From an uncultured Paracoccaceae bacterium (GTDB lineage Bacteria > Pseudomonadota > Alphaproteobacteria > Rhodobacterales > Rhodobacteraceae), in NCBI GenBank assembly GCA_947499635.1, contig CANMPD010000003.1, positions 62,001 through 126,000 of the forward strand: DNA of 64,000 bases, read 5' to 3'. The notes below the pieces were generated by a model. It was not told the DNA's origin. It saw only the letters and a program-made list of their open reading frames with translations, and searched no databases. A program made the translations under genes and the position numbers. Positions 38,933-48,534 of this stretch are shown here, in pieces (position 1 is the stretch's first letter; the number at the start of each line of letters is the position of its first letter).

Positions 38933-39901
38933 TTAACGGCCTCGAATACGAGGATCTAAGGCGTCGCGCAATCCATCGCCCAGATAATTCACTGACAGCA
39001 CACTGAGCGAGATCATTACGCCCGGCCAAATCACACGCTCGGGATAGAGTGTCATACGGTCGACGGAATCGTTCAGCAACCGTCCCCACGTTGGGAAATC
39101 TGGTGGAAAGCCAAATCCAAGGAATGACAAAGCAGATTCTGTGATAATCGCTGTGGCAATTCCTAAGGTGGCCGAGACCATGATCGGTGACAGCACGTTG
39201 GGAAGGATGTGACGATTAATAATCTTACCAGACTTCGTTCCGATTGAGCGGGCGGCGAGAATAAATTCACGTTCTTTGACGGCGAGGACATCACCACGCA
39301 CGATACGCGCTGTGGGCATCCAAGACGTGATCCCGATAAGGCAGACGATGAGAACAAAGACCCCAGCTTCTGGGCCGATACTCAAAGACAGGCTTTCGCG
39401 GAACAATACAGCTGCAACCAAGATCATCGGCAGCAAGGGCAGGGCGAGGAACAGATCACATAGACGCATCAAGAGGCCATCGAGGCGTTTAAAGTAGCCT
39501 GCGATAACGCCAATGAATGTCCCCAGTACCAATGCAAGGATCATAGCTGTCATGCCAACTGCGAGCGACACACGGCCGCCAAACATCAGACGTGCCAGCA
39601 TATCGCGGCCCAGATTATCGGTGCCCAAAGGATAGGCCCAGTTCACCTTTGCAGAGGGGTCCCAAAGTCCGTGATAAATCGGGCGCATATCGCGTAATTT
39701 GATAAAATCTCGACCAGTGGGGACAAACGTTGCGTTGTTCCAATAGATCCATGGCCCGACAACGACCCCAAAGAGGATGATCAGGAAAAATAGCCCACCT
39801 ATCAATGCGCCTCGATGGGATTTGAACTGCTGCCACACATCCTGCCACTGGCTGCGCGCAGTGGAGAGATCTGGAGTTTCGGTTTGGGTGGTTTCAGTCA
39901 T
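38933..39901 (-). CDS. ABC transporter permease, OppC/DppC type
   Basis: A 322-residue inner-membrane permease. It has a cytoplasmic N-terminal segment, one helix (residues about 34-55), a periplasmic loop and five more helices. The EAA loop that contacts the ATPase is LAARSIGTKSGKIINRHILPNV near residue 210. The C-terminus DGLRDALDPRIRGR is typical of OppC. ATG 39901 overlaps the stop of the OppB-type gene by eight bases, so the two are translationally coupled. Confidence 0.9.
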   Translation of the reverse strand: MTETTQTETPDLSTARSQWQDVWQQFKSHRGALIGGLFFLIILFGVVVGPWIYWNNATFVPTGRDFIKLRDMRPIYHGLWDPSAKVNWAYPLGTDNLGRDMLARLMFGGRVSLAVGMTAMILALVLGTFIGVIAGYFKRLDGLLMRLCDLFLALPLLPMILVAAVLFRESLSLSIGPEAGVFVLIVCLIGITSWMPTARIVRGDVLAVKEREFILAARSIGTKSGKIINRHILPNVLSPIMVSATLGIATAIITESALSFLGFGFPPDFPTWGRLLNDSVDRMTLYPERVIWPGVMISLSVLSVNYLGDGLRDALDPRIRGR

Positions 39902-40901
39902 AACGAATCCTTGGATCGAGGACGCCATACAGGACATCTGCGATCAGGTTGAACAGAACGATCAACACAGCAAATATAAAAGTGAGGGTCTGCACCATTG
40001 GCAGATCATTAGCTTCGATGGCGGTGATCAATAGTTGGCCAATTCCATTCACTTTGAACACTTGTTCGGTGATGATTGCGCCGCCAAAAATCGACGGAAT
40101 GCCAAGAGCGATAACTGTGACAACCGGAATCATAGAATTGCGTAATACATGGGCCATGACCACGACGTATTCACCCAGACCTTTGGCCCGTGCTGTACGC
40201 ACATAGTCCTGGTTCAGGTTGTCCAGCATTGAAGCCCGCATGAACCTGCTGAGCTGGGCTGTGATCTGCAAAGCCAAAACCATCACAGGCATGACCATCT
40301 GTTGCAGCTGTTTCACGAAGCTGTCCCAATCAGTGACTTTGAGCGTGGTATCGTAGATTGATGGGAACCAGCCCAGTTGCACGGAAAAGATCACGATCAC
40401 CAAAACGCCCGAGAAAAACGGAGGTACGGAAAAGCCGACCATGGACACAAAGGTGCCGAGTTGATCAAACCAACTGTACTGACGGTAGGCGGAATAGATA
40501 CCGATCGGAAGGGCAATCAGGATTGCGACAACATATGCTGTGCCAACCACTGTCAGTGTTTGCGGAATGCGTTGTACAACGACGTCCATAACCGGCGAGC
40601 GCGTTTGCCAGGACAACACACGCAATTTGCCATCAGAAAAAGATGTGCCAAAGATGTGGTCAATTAAAACCTGAGGTTCGACCCAGAAGAATTGCACCAG
40701 CCATTTCCAAAATCGGATATGTGTCGGCTCGCCCAAGCCCAAGGCGATACGCATTTTTTCACGGACTTCGGCGGGGACGGTTAGGGGCACCTGTGCCATG
40801 GGGTCGCTTGGCGCGAGCTCCAGCAACATAAAGATTACGAGGCTGATAAACAGCAGCGTAGGGACCGCCACTATCAACCTGCGTATGGTAAAAGTCAGCA
40901 T
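39894..40901 (-). CDS. ABC transporter permease, OppB/DppB type
   Basis: A 335-residue inner-membrane permease, partner of the OppC-type protein. It opens MLTFTIRRLIVAVPTLL and has six membrane helices. The EAA loop is RTARAKGLGEYVVVMAHVLRNS near residue 225. The first periplasmic segment is long, about 80 residues between helices 1 and 2. ATG 40901 fits the family start better than the upstream in-frame codon. A hairpin lies between it and the upstream binding-protein gene. Confidence 0.9.
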   Translation of the reverse strand: MLTFTIRRLIVAVPTLLFISLVIFMLLELAPSDPMAQVPLTVPAEVREKMRIALGLGEPTHIRFWKWLVQFFWVEPQVLIDHIFGTSFSDGKLRVLSWQTRSPVMDVVVQRIPQTLTVVGTAYVVAILIALPIGIYSAYRQYSWFDQLGTFVSMVGFSVPPFFSGVLVIVIFSVQLGWFPSIYDTTLKVTDWDSFVKQLQQMVMPVMVLALQITAQLSRFMRASMLDNLNQDYVRTARAKGLGEYVVVMAHVLRNSMIPVVTVIALGIPSIFGGAIITEQVFKVNGIGQLLITAIEANDLPMVQTLTFIFAVLIVLFNLIADVLYGVLDPRIRYD

Positions 40902-40982
40902 AGTGCGGACGCCTTTAGATTGGAATATTTGTGTCACAGCCTGAAAGAATAGGCTGTTGACTGAATTTGCAGTGACACGAAA

Positions 40983-41009
40983 GCAGGCCCCGAAAAAAAC
41001 GGAGCCTGC
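40983..41009 (-). terminator. Intercistronic hairpin between the binding-protein and permease genes
   Basis: A 10-bp stem with one G-T wobble (arms at 40983-40992 and 41000-41009) around a run of seven A (T on the minus strand) follows the binding-protein stop. On the minus strand only a short T-run follows, so partial termination or 3'-end protection is likely. Such hairpins often raise binding-protein over permease levels. Confidence 0.6.
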
Positions 41010-41024
41010 GTGTTTTTGTTACCG

Positions 41025-42722
41025 TTACTTAATACGGTACCAATCTGCGATGTTCCACAATTCGGTATCCCAAACGTTCAGATCAACGCCGCCCAATGTG
41101 TTAGACACACCAGATAAACGACCACGGTGAACCAGTGGGATCATGCCGCCTTTTTCAAAGATGATAGTGTTGAGTTGCTGACCCAGCTCGATGCGCTTGC
41201 TCATCTCAATGGTGTTCTTGAGTTCTGCATAGACGGTTTCAAACTCCTCATCGCAGAAACGCGCGATGTTTTCACCTTGCCACTGGTTGTCAGGGCTTGG
41301 AGCTTGGGCGCAGACACCTTTGCCAAAGTAGGCTTGAGGGTCAGTGCCGTTAAAGGTGTTGGCGTACATTTCTACATCGGCATAGAATTTCTGGAAAGTG
41401 TCAGGAGAACCTGGGTCACCACCAAAGAAGACAGAGCCATTGACGTTGCGTAATTCTGTTTCAATACCAATTTCGCTCCACCACTGTTTGATCAGGGCTT
41501 GGAAATCTTGGCGAACAGCATTTGTGGAGGTCTGGTACAGCATGCTAAGCGGCACACCGTCTTTTTCGCGAACGCCGTCGCCGTCGGTGTCGACGATACC
41601 TGCTGCATCAAGCATCGCATTGGCGCCTGCGATGTCTTGTACGTCACAGCCTTCAGGGCTGATAGCATAGACTTCAGGGGCGGGAACCCAAGAGCAGGTG
41701 ACCTTGCCCGCTTTGCCATAACCGATTTCAACCAGCAATTCGCGGTCGATAGCCATGGACATTGCTTTGTAGACCGCTGGGTCAGACAAGAACGGGTGAG
41801 GGCGTACAACAGAGCGCTCGTCTGGGCCAAGGGCCGGATCGGGATTGGTGTTGTTGAGCATGATGCGCTCAAGCAAAGGACCAAAGCCTGCGACGGCTTT
41901 ACCTTTTCCGCCGGCTTCCATTTGCGCGATCACGTCGGGCGCAAGCTGGAGGTTCCATGCATAGTCATATTCGCCGGTTTCCATAACCGCACGACCTGCA
42001 GCAGTTGCGTCACCGCCACCTTTGAGTAACACGCGACCAAAGGCAGGTTTCGCCGGATCACGATACATGTCGTTGGCAGTCAATGTGATTACGTCGTTTG
42101 GTTTGAACTCTTCGACGACGAAAGGACCTGTGCCGATCGGGTTAAAGTTCGCCTCGGTGCATTCAGGCGCTTTGGCGCCGGTGCAGTTTTCAAATTGTGC
42201 TTTTTGGATAATGGGACTTTCGACACCAACAAACGGACCGTAAGGCGCGGGAGTTGGGCCTTCGAATGTAATTACAACGGTCAAATCATCTGGTGTATCA
42301 ACCGAAGCAACGCCATCGAATTTGGAAAGTTGCGCACAACCACCTTCTGGGTCAGTGCAATAGTCATAGGTGAATTTCACATCAGCGGATGTAACAGCAC
42401 TCCCGTCAGACCATTTCAAGCCGGGTGTGATCTTCCAAGTGATGGTCGTCAGGTCTTCGCTGATGCCGCCATTGTCGACTGTTGGCACTTCGCTTGCGAG
42501 CCAAGGGACAATGGCACCGGATGCATCATAACGCGCCAGTGGTTCTAGCACGAGGGACGATGCTTCGGTGTCTTTTGTGCCACCGCTCAAGAACGGGTTC
42601 ATGATGGACGGGGCTTGCCAGTAAATAAGGTTAACCTGACCATCGGCACCACGCTCTGCAAAAGCTGAAGGGGCCAATGCTGCAGATGCAACAGCACCGA
42701 GCAATAGGGACTTAAACGTCAT
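41025..42722 (-). CDS. ABC transporter solute-binding protein, family 5 (peptide type)
   Basis: A 565-residue periplasmic binding protein of the SBP_bac_5 (OppA/DppA) family. A Sec signal peptide ends AFA after residue 22. The family pattern is clear: YDASGAIVPWLASEVP, ITWKITPGLKWSDGSAVTSADVKFTYD near residue 92, and later the WSEIGIETELRNV segment. Many cysteines are present in loops (CTDPEGGC, ENCTG), which suggests disulfides. Substrate may be a peptide or an amidated compound, given the M20 gene downstream of the ATPase. Ribosome site GGAGAG precedes the ATG. Confidence 0.92.
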   Translation of the reverse strand: MTFKSLLLGAVASAALAPSAFAERGADGQVNLIYWQAPSIMNPFLSGGTKDTEASSLVLEPLARYDASGAIVPWLASEVPTVDNGGISEDLTTITWKITPGLKWSDGSAVTSADVKFTYDYCTDPEGGCAQLSKFDGVASVDTPDDLTVVITFEGPTPAPYGPFVGVESPIIQKAQFENCTGAKAPECTEANFNPIGTGPFVVEEFKPNDVITLTANDMYRDPAKPAFGRVLLKGGGDATAAGRAVMETGEYDYAWNLQLAPDVIAQMEAGGKGKAVAGFGPLLERIMLNNTNPDPALGPDERSVVRPHPFLSDPAVYKAMSMAIDRELLVEIGYGKAGKVTCSWVPAPEVYAISPEGCDVQDIAGANAMLDAAGIVDTDGDGVREKDGVPLSMLYQTSTNAVRQDFQALIKQWWSEIGIETELRNVNGSVFFGGDPGSPDTFQKFYADVEMYANTFNGTDPQAYFGKGVCAQAPSPDNQWQGENIARFCDEEFETVYAELKNTIEMSKRIELGQQLNTIIFEKGGMIPLVHRGRLSGVSNTLGGVDLNVWDTELWNIADWYRIK

Positions 42723-43010
42723 AGATCTCTCCGTTGTCGACCACAGACTGAATCTGTGGGGGTGTCAGGCGTTTTCTTAGCCTAGATTATTATTGCACGT
42801 CAGCGGCTTACGTTTCAGCAAGTGAAAAGCGCCTTAGATTGCGCAAACGTGATGTAGCCAATCGAAAACCACTTTGGGGCAAAAATCAAATGCTGAATTC
42901 AAATGAGGCCATTCTAATTTTGCATGTGATTTTTTTTTGACCATATGGTTTACTCTGCGAAAGTATATGCGTGTTTTGCGCACACAAGTATTAAAACGAA
43001 AGGGCGTTCG
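42723..43010. promoter_or_regulatory. Divergent promoter region of the split ABC transporter
   Basis: These 288 bases drive the binding-protein/permease operon on minus and the ATPase/M20 operon on plus. A perfect inverted repeat CCACAGA/TCTGTGG (42741-42759) lies in the minus-strand leader just before its ribosome site. An 8-bp palindrome TTGCGCAA lies at 42839-42846, near the middle, where a shared regulator could bind. No clear -35/-10 pairs were found. Confidence 0.4.
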
Positions 43011-44831
43011 ATGCTGGATCAGCCAATTGCACAAGTCAAAGGTCTGCGGGTGGAATTTACCACCAAAGACGGGCCCGTTGTTGGTGTGAAGGATGTCTCT
43101 TTTGATGTTCAAGCCGGTGAAACCCTATGTATCGTTGGGGAGTCAGGGTCAGGGAAATCGGTTTCGTCCCTGTCATTGATGCGCTTGATTGAATTCGGCG
43201 GCGGGACGATTGCAGGTGGAGAATTACTGTTCAATCGTGCCACCGGTGAGACACAGGATTTGGCAAATGCCGAAGCGGATTTGATGCGTCAGATTCGTGG
43301 CAACGAGATCGGGATGATCTTCCAAGAACCGATGACAGCTCTCAATCCGGTGTTCACAATAGGCCGCCAGTTGACCGAAGGCCTACGTTTGCACAAGGGA
43401 TTGACTAAAAAAGAGGCAGATGACCGGGCAATCGAATTGCTGAAACAGGTCCGTATTCCTGAAGCTGAGCGTCGGATGAAACAATATCCGCATGAGTTGT
43501 CAGGTGGTATGCGCCAGCGAGTCGTGATTGCCATGGCGCTAGCATGCGAACCGCGGTTGTTGATCGCTGACGAACCTACAACGGCCTTGGATGTGACGAT
43601 CCAAGCTGAAATTTTGGCGTTGATGGATCGTCTTAAACGCGAAACAGGCACGGCCGTGATGTTTATCACCCATGATATGGCTGTTGTTGCACAGATGGCG
43701 GACCGAGTCGTTGTGATGTTCCGCGGCAATAAGGTCGAAGAGGGCAGCGTTTCTGAAATTTTCGACAACCCCCAACATGACTACACTAAATCTTTGCTGG
43801 CGGCGGTTCCCAAACTTGGTGAGATGACGGGCAAGGCCTATCCCGAACCCATGAGATTAATGGGCGACACGGTTTCTGATCCTAAGCCCATCAAAGGCAC
43901 GGATGAAGTGTTGTTAAATGTGGAGAACCTAACCACGCGCTTTGCAGTGAAAGGGGGATTGCTGCGTCGCACTGTCTCGCTTGTACATGCGGTCGAGGAT
44001 GTATCCTTTAAAGTGTTCAAAGGTCAGACTCTTAGTCTGGTGGGCGAATCCGGATGTGGGAAGTCCACCTGCGGCCGCTCTATCCTGCGTCTTGTTGATC
44101 CAACGTCAGGGCGTGTGAATTTTGAGGGCCAAGATATATTGGGTTTGTCCCCCAGTGAGATGCATAAGCAACGCCAAGATATGCAGATGATCTTTCAAGA
44201 TCCTTATGCGTCGCTGAACCCTCAGATGCAGTTGATGGATCAGGTCGCAGAGCCTTTGTTGAATTACCGCATCGCATCAGGGTCTGAGGTGCAAGACCGT
44301 GTGGCAAGCCTGTTTGATCGTGTGCAATTGCCACGCAGCTTTATGACCCGTTTTCCACATGAGATGTCCGGTGGGCAACGCCAACGGATTGCGATTGCAC
44401 GCGCGCTGGCTTTAAATCCCAAACTTATTGTGGCGGATGAGGCCGTGTCGGCATTGGATGTATCCGTACAAGCGCAGGTTCTGAATTTGATGATGGAATT
44501 GCAGGCTGATTTGGGCTTGTCGTTTTTGTTTATCAGCCATGATATGGCTGTGGTTGAACGGGTTTCTCATCAGGTGGGCGTAATGTATCTTGGACGTCTG
44601 GTTGAAATTGGCCCACGCGATCGGGTGTTCGAGAACCCATCGCATGCTTATACCCAAGCCTTGATGCGTGCGGTGCCAATTGCGGATCCAAATCGCCGTA
44701 AAAGCGAGAAAGATCTGAACTTTAAGCCAATCCCATCACCGATCCATCCTATTGGATACAATCCGGCCCCTTCCGAGTATCTAGAAGTTGAGCCGGGTCA
44801 TTTTGTATTGACCACAGACAGTGGATATTAA
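43011..44831 (+). CDS. Fused ABC transporter ATPase (OppD-OppF type)
   Basis: A 606-residue cytosolic protein with two complete ABC domains. Domain 1: Walker A GESGSGKS near residue 43, signature LSGGMRQR, Walker B LLIADEPTTALD. Domain 2: Walker A GESGCGKS near residue 350, signature MSGGQRQR, Walker B LIVADEAVSALD, where Ala replaces the usual Pro after the catalytic Glu. An OppF-type C-terminal extension ends the protein. ATG 43011 has AAAGGG seven bases upstream; the upstream in-frame part is not conserved. It would power the permeases encoded divergently. Confidence 0.92.
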   Translation: MLDQPIAQVKGLRVEFTTKDGPVVGVKDVSFDVQAGETLCIVGESGSGKSVSSLSLMRLIEFGGGTIAGGELLFNRATGETQDLANAEADLMRQIRGNEIGMIFQEPMTALNPVFTIGRQLTEGLRLHKGLTKKEADDRAIELLKQVRIPEAERRMKQYPHELSGGMRQRVVIAMALACEPRLLIADEPTTALDVTIQAEILALMDRLKRETGTAVMFITHDMAVVAQMADRVVVMFRGNKVEEGSVSEIFDNPQHDYTKSLLAAVPKLGEMTGKAYPEPMRLMGDTVSDPKPIKGTDEVLLNVENLTTRFAVKGGLLRRTVSLVHAVEDVSFKVFKGQTLSLVGESGCGKSTCGRSILRLVDPTSGRVNFEGQDILGLSPSEMHKQRQDMQMIFQDPYASLNPQMQLMDQVAEPLLNYRIASGSEVQDRVASLFDRVQLPRSFMTRFPHEMSGGQRQRIAIARALALNPKLIVADEAVSALDVSVQAQVLNLMMELQADLGLSFLFISHDMAVVERVSHQVGVMYLGRLVEIGPRDRVFENPSHAYTQALMRAVPIADPNRRKSEKDLNFKPIPSPIHPIGYNPAPSEYLEVEPGHFVLTTDSGY

Positions 44832-44914
44832 CGAGAGAGATATTACATCATGGGAAAGCTTCAAAATACATCCCGACGATATTAAGCGTCGAACATTATT
44901 CTTAGGAGAACAAT

Positions 44915-46078
44915 ATGCCGGTAAAAAACCGCTTTGCAGAATTACAGGCCGATATAACAGCTTGGCGACGTGATATTCACGAAAACCCCGAAATTTTGTA
45001 CGAAACCCATCGCACCAGCGCTTTGGTTGCGGAAAAGCTTCGGGAATTTGGTTGTGACGAAGTTGTCGAAGGCATCGGTCGGACAGGCGTTATTGGCGTG
45101 ATCAAAGGCAAAGTGGATACGGCTGGAAAAGTGGTTGGCCTGCGTGCGGATATGGACGCGCTGCCCATTCATGAGGAAACAGGACTAGAATACGCATCAA
45201 AGACTGCGAATGCGATGCATGCCTGCGGCCACGATGGTCACACGGCAATGCTATTGGGTGCAGCGAAGTATTTGGCAGAGACGCGGAATTTCGACGGTAC
45301 GACTGTGGTGATTTTCCAGCCGGCAGAAGAAGGCGGCGCGGGTGCCAAGGAAATGTGTGATGATGACATGATGGCCCGTTGGAATATCCAAGAGGTCTAT
45401 GGCATGCACAATTGGCCGGGCATACCAGTTGGTCAGTTCGCAATTCGTCCGGGATCATTTTTTGCGGCGACAGATCAGTTCGAAGTCACCTTTACAGGCC
45501 AAGGCGGTCACGCTGCGAAGCCGCATGAAACCATTGATACCACCGTGATGGCTGCGCAGGCCGTACTGGCGTTGCAGACAATTGCGGCCCGTAATGCTGA
45601 TCCTGTGCATCAGGTTGTCGTGTCCGTAACATCTTTTGAGACCTCCTCAAAGGCGTTCAACGTTATACCAGAACGGGTACAGATGCGCGGCACTGTTCGG
45701 ACGATGGATGGCGCAGTCCGCGATTTGGCAGAAAAACGCGTGAGTGAGATCTGTAACGGAATAGCGGCGACCTTTGGCGGTACAGCAGAGGTGACGTACC
45801 ATCGTGGATACCCAGTGATGGTAAACCATTCGGAACAAACCGATTTTGCGGCGAAAGTGGCGCGGGACGTGTCTGGGGATTGTGCAGAAGCACCCCTTGT
45901 GATGGGCGGTGAAGATTTTGCCTTTATGCTAGAGGAACGCCCTGGGGCCTATATCCTTGTCGGCAATGGGGATACTGCGGCGGTGCATCATCCTAAGTAT
46001 AATTTTAGTGATGACGCTATTCCTGCGGGATGCAGCTGGTGGGCGGAAATCGTCGAACAGCGCATGCCTGCAGCTTAA
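44915..46078 (+). CDS. M20 family amidohydrolase (hippurate hydrolase/N-acyl amino acid type)
   Basis: A 387-residue zinc amidohydrolase of the M20D group. Metal ligands are in MHACGHDGH near residue 103, the Glu pair in QPAEEGGAGA near residue 137, and a His in YGMHNWPG; a further His is in PLVMGGEDFAF/AVHHPKYNF near the C-terminus. Such enzymes cleave N-acyl amino acids, hippurate or aryl amides in the cytosol. AGGAG lies before the ATG. It follows the fused ATPase gene by 83 bases, so it probably hydrolyses what the transporter brings in. Confidence 0.92.
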   Translation: MPVKNRFAELQADITAWRRDIHENPEILYETHRTSALVAEKLREFGCDEVVEGIGRTGVIGVIKGKVDTAGKVVGLRADMDALPIHEETGLEYASKTANAMHACGHDGHTAMLLGAAKYLAETRNFDGTTVVIFQPAEEGGAGAKEMCDDDMMARWNIQEVYGMHNWPGIPVGQFAIRPGSFFAATDQFEVTFTGQGGHAAKPHETIDTTVMAAQAVLALQTIAARNADPVHQVVVSVTSFETSSKAFNVIPERVQMRGTVRTMDGAVRDLAEKRVSEICNGIAATFGGTAEVTYHRGYPVMVNHSEQTDFAAKVARDVSGDCAEAPLVMGGEDFAFMLEERPGAYILVGNGDTAAVHHPKYNFSDDAIPAGCSWWAEIVEQRMPAA

Positions 46079-46091
46079 TCTTTATAAAAAG

Positions 46092-46111
46092 GGCGGGGGA
46101 TTTCCCCCGCC
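46092..46111. terminator. Terminator between the M20 gene and the glycosyltransferase gene
   Basis: A perfect 8-bp GC stem (GGCGGGGG at 46092-46099, CCCCCGCC at 46104-46111) with a four-base loop. On the minus strand it is followed by CTTTTTAT, a strong terminator for the glycosyltransferase operon. On plus the T-run is weak. Confidence 0.85.
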
Positions 46112-46169
46112 TGCTGTTGCTCAACACGCTTACGCGCGTGAAAGCTATTGATATTCTATGAGTACCTGA

Positions 46170-47231
46170 TCAGGCACCAGTTAGAAGGCTGCGATAGACG
46201 GCAATGATCTTGGCAGCTTCACCTTCGATACGAAAATTATCGAGAACATGCTGGCGGCAGTTCTGTGATAGGTGTTCTAGATGTTCCGGTGTCGCGAGGC
46301 ACTGCATGACGCCGGATGTGATTTTTTCCAGATCCTCGATCTCGCAAAGCGTACCAGTTTCGCCGGGTTTGATCAGCTCCTCAAAAGCCCCAACTTTGGT
46401 TGCAACTGCGGGTACGCCGCAGGCCATGGCTTCAAGTGGTGTGAGACCAAAGCCTTCCCAACGTTGTGGAGCCACATAGAGATCGAGTGCTTGAAAATGG
46501 CGTGGAACGTCTTCGACCGGGACTTCGTCGCGAAATAGAATTTGATCCTGTAACCCTGCGGCTGCGACCTGATCTTTAAGCGTTTGTAGGAAGTCGGCAT
46601 TATCCGCTGTCGCGCGACCCATCATAAGAGCACGTACATCCGGCCGTTTGAGACAGACGTCAATCATCGCTTTTACAAACAGATCATTGCCTTTTTGCGG
46701 ACGAATACGACCAAAACACCCCACCAAAAGCCCATCTACCGGCAAGTTTAGGTCTGCACGAAGGGCTGCTTTGTCCTGTGCGGGTTGAAACAGATCACAA
46801 TCGACGCCATGGCGAATTACAGTTGCTTCGCGCTCCAAGTAGCTGGCCGACTTGCCCGACGTTGCGATAATATGGTCCATGCGGCGGATCAGCCAACGGG
46901 TAAAACCTGTGTGGCGTCGCTGAGCTGCAGAGGTAAACAACAGCCGTAGGCGCTTGCCCATTACGTATTTCAACGCCAGTCCGGCAATCATCTCAATGTT
47001 TCGGCGCGCGTGCCAGACACGTGGGCCGGAGGGGCCGGAACGTGACATGGTGAAGAGAGCTTTAGGAGGCACGTTGGGCACCTCCGGCGGCAATTGTGGC
47101 GAAGTGGCGGTGATCGAAATATCCTGCGCCTGAAGCGGGACCAGTCGTATCACGGTGGAGGTTACTCCAGAGTAACGTTTCTTGAAACTGGGGGCGATCA
47201 CGTCGATATCGCGCAATGTAGGGGAAGTCAT
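46170..47231 (-). CDS. Glycosyltransferase family 4 (LPS core type)
   Basis: A 353-residue GT4-type glycosyltransferase with the GT-B fold. The C-terminal donor domain has VGCFGRIRPQKGNDLFVKA near residue 185 and the EX7E region EGFGLTPLEAMACGVPAVAT near residue 275. It is likely to add a sugar to the lipopolysaccharide core, as do LpcC-like mannosyltransferases in alphaproteobacteria; the sugar is not determined. Its ATG overlaps the waaA stop (ATGA), which fits a role right after Kdo transfer. GTG 47237 is a less likely start. Confidence 0.88.
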   Translation of the reverse strand: MTSPTLRDIDVIAPSFKKRYSGVTSTVIRLVPLQAQDISITATSPQLPPEVPNVPPKALFTMSRSGPSGPRVWHARRNIEMIAGLALKYVMGKRLRLLFTSAAQRRHTGFTRWLIRRMDHIIATSGKSASYLEREATVIRHGVDCDLFQPAQDKAALRADLNLPVDGLLVGCFGRIRPQKGNDLFVKAMIDVCLKRPDVRALMMGRATADNADFLQTLKDQVAAAGLQDQILFRDEVPVEDVPRHFQALDLYVAPQRWEGFGLTPLEAMACGVPAVATKVGAFEELIKPGETGTLCEIEDLEKITSGVMQCLATPEHLEHLSQNCRQHVLDNFRIEGEAAKIIAVYRSLLTGA

Positions 47232-48532
47232 TCGCACGTTTTCCGATCTTGAGGCAGTTGTGCGAGCATCAGCTCGATTGTTTGTGTCATTAGGCCAGAC
47301 TGGCGAGAAATGAAAGCACGGGATTTGTTTCGGGTCGCGGCAAGTGCATCAGGGGTGTTAAGCCAATGATCAATTTGTTCCGCAAGCTCTGCACTGTCGT
47401 GTATTTGCACGGCGATCTCGTGATCAATCATCTCAGCATAGGTTTCGGCGAAGTTGAAATACTCTGGCCCAGTGACAATTGCGCAGCCGTGGTGCGCGGG
47501 CTCAAAGGGGTTGTGGCCTCCGATTTCTTTGAGTGAACCACCCAGAAACACCAGCGGGCTGAGGGCATACCAAGTGCCCGTTTCGCCTAATGTGTCCGCC
47601 AGATAGACTTGGGTCGTCGGCTGGGGCAGATCTGTACGGGAGCGGCGAGCACAGGTTAGATTTGCATCTTGGATCAACTGTTCAACGATGTCGCCGCGTT
47701 CCGGGTGACGGGGGATCAGGATCAAACACAAGTCAGGGTATGTGCGTAACAGGATTTGATGTGCGGCTAAGACAGAGTGTTCCTCGCCGTCATGGGTCGA
47801 AGAGGCGATCCAGACCGGGCGGTTGGACAGCAACGATTTTGTCGCGTCCAAGACGGCCATGTCAACGGGAGGTGCAGGGGCAAGTGCTTTGAGATTACTT
47901 CCTGCGTGCAGGTGCTCTTGAGGGGCACCTATGCTGCGCAGGTTGTCTGCTGTCGTTTGGTTCTGGGTGATCAGTACGGAGAAATGCGACAGTATAAATT
48001 TTGCTGTCGTCAGATGTTTGCGCCATTTGGCCACCGATTTCGTTGACAGGCGGGCGTTTAGCAATCCAAGGGTACAACCTGTGTCCGCTGTCTGCACAAT
48101 CATGTTTGGCCACAACTCGCTTTCGACAAAAAAGCCAACATTTGGATGCCAATGTTTTAAAAAACGTTTTACAGGCGCGGGCGCATCAAGGGGTGCGAAT
48201 TGGTGTTGGCACTGAGGAGGCATTCGCTTTTGTGCCACTTCGGCCGAGGTGGCAGTGCCGGAGGTTAATAAAAATCGCAGATCTGTGTGATGTTTCAACA
48301 TTTCGTCCATCACGGAAATAGCGGCGAGGCTCTCTCCGACCGAGGCTGCATGAAACCAAACCAACGAGCCGTTAGGGCGTTGCTCTGTCGCATAACCTAA
48401 ACGTTCTCGGCTGCGTGACGGGGCAATACCTGCTTGTGTTAGACGTGCTTTGACCTTTCGGTAAGCAACGAGAGCAAGCAATCGGCTCGCCAAGGAATAG
48501 GCGTGAAACAGAAGTGTCGCAGAGGGGCGCAT
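47228..48532 (-). CDS. waaA: 3-deoxy-D-manno-octulosonic acid (Kdo) transferase
   Basis: WaaA (KdtA) adds Kdo from CMP-Kdo to lipid A precursor at the inner membrane. The 434-residue GT30 protein has an N-terminal membrane anchor region, the motif VWFHAASVGESLAAI near residue 60, GTATSAEVAQKR, FFVESELWPNMI near residue 133, and the donor-domain block LVFLGGSLKEIGGHNPFEPAHHG near residue 330. It begins two bases after the moaA stop and overlaps the next gene by four bases. Confidence 0.93.
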   Translation of the reverse strand: MRPSATLLFHAYSLASRLLALVAYRKVKARLTQAGIAPSRSRERLGYATEQRPNGSLVWFHAASVGESLAAISVMDEMLKHHTDLRFLLTSGTATSAEVAQKRMPPQCQHQFAPLDAPAPVKRFLKHWHPNVGFFVESELWPNMIVQTADTGCTLGLLNARLSTKSVAKWRKHLTTAKFILSHFSVLITQNQTTADNLRSIGAPQEHLHAGSNLKALAPAPPVDMAVLDATKSLLSNRPVWIASSTHDGEEHSVLAAHQILLRTYPDLCLILIPRHPERGDIVEQLIQDANLTCARRSRTDLPQPTTQVYLADTLGETGTWYALSPLVFLGGSLKEIGGHNPFEPAHHGCAIVTGPEYFNFAETYAEMIDHEIAVQIHDSAELAEQIDHWLNTPDALAATRNKSRAFISRQSGLMTQTIELMLAQLPQDRKTCE

Positions 48533-48534
48533 GA

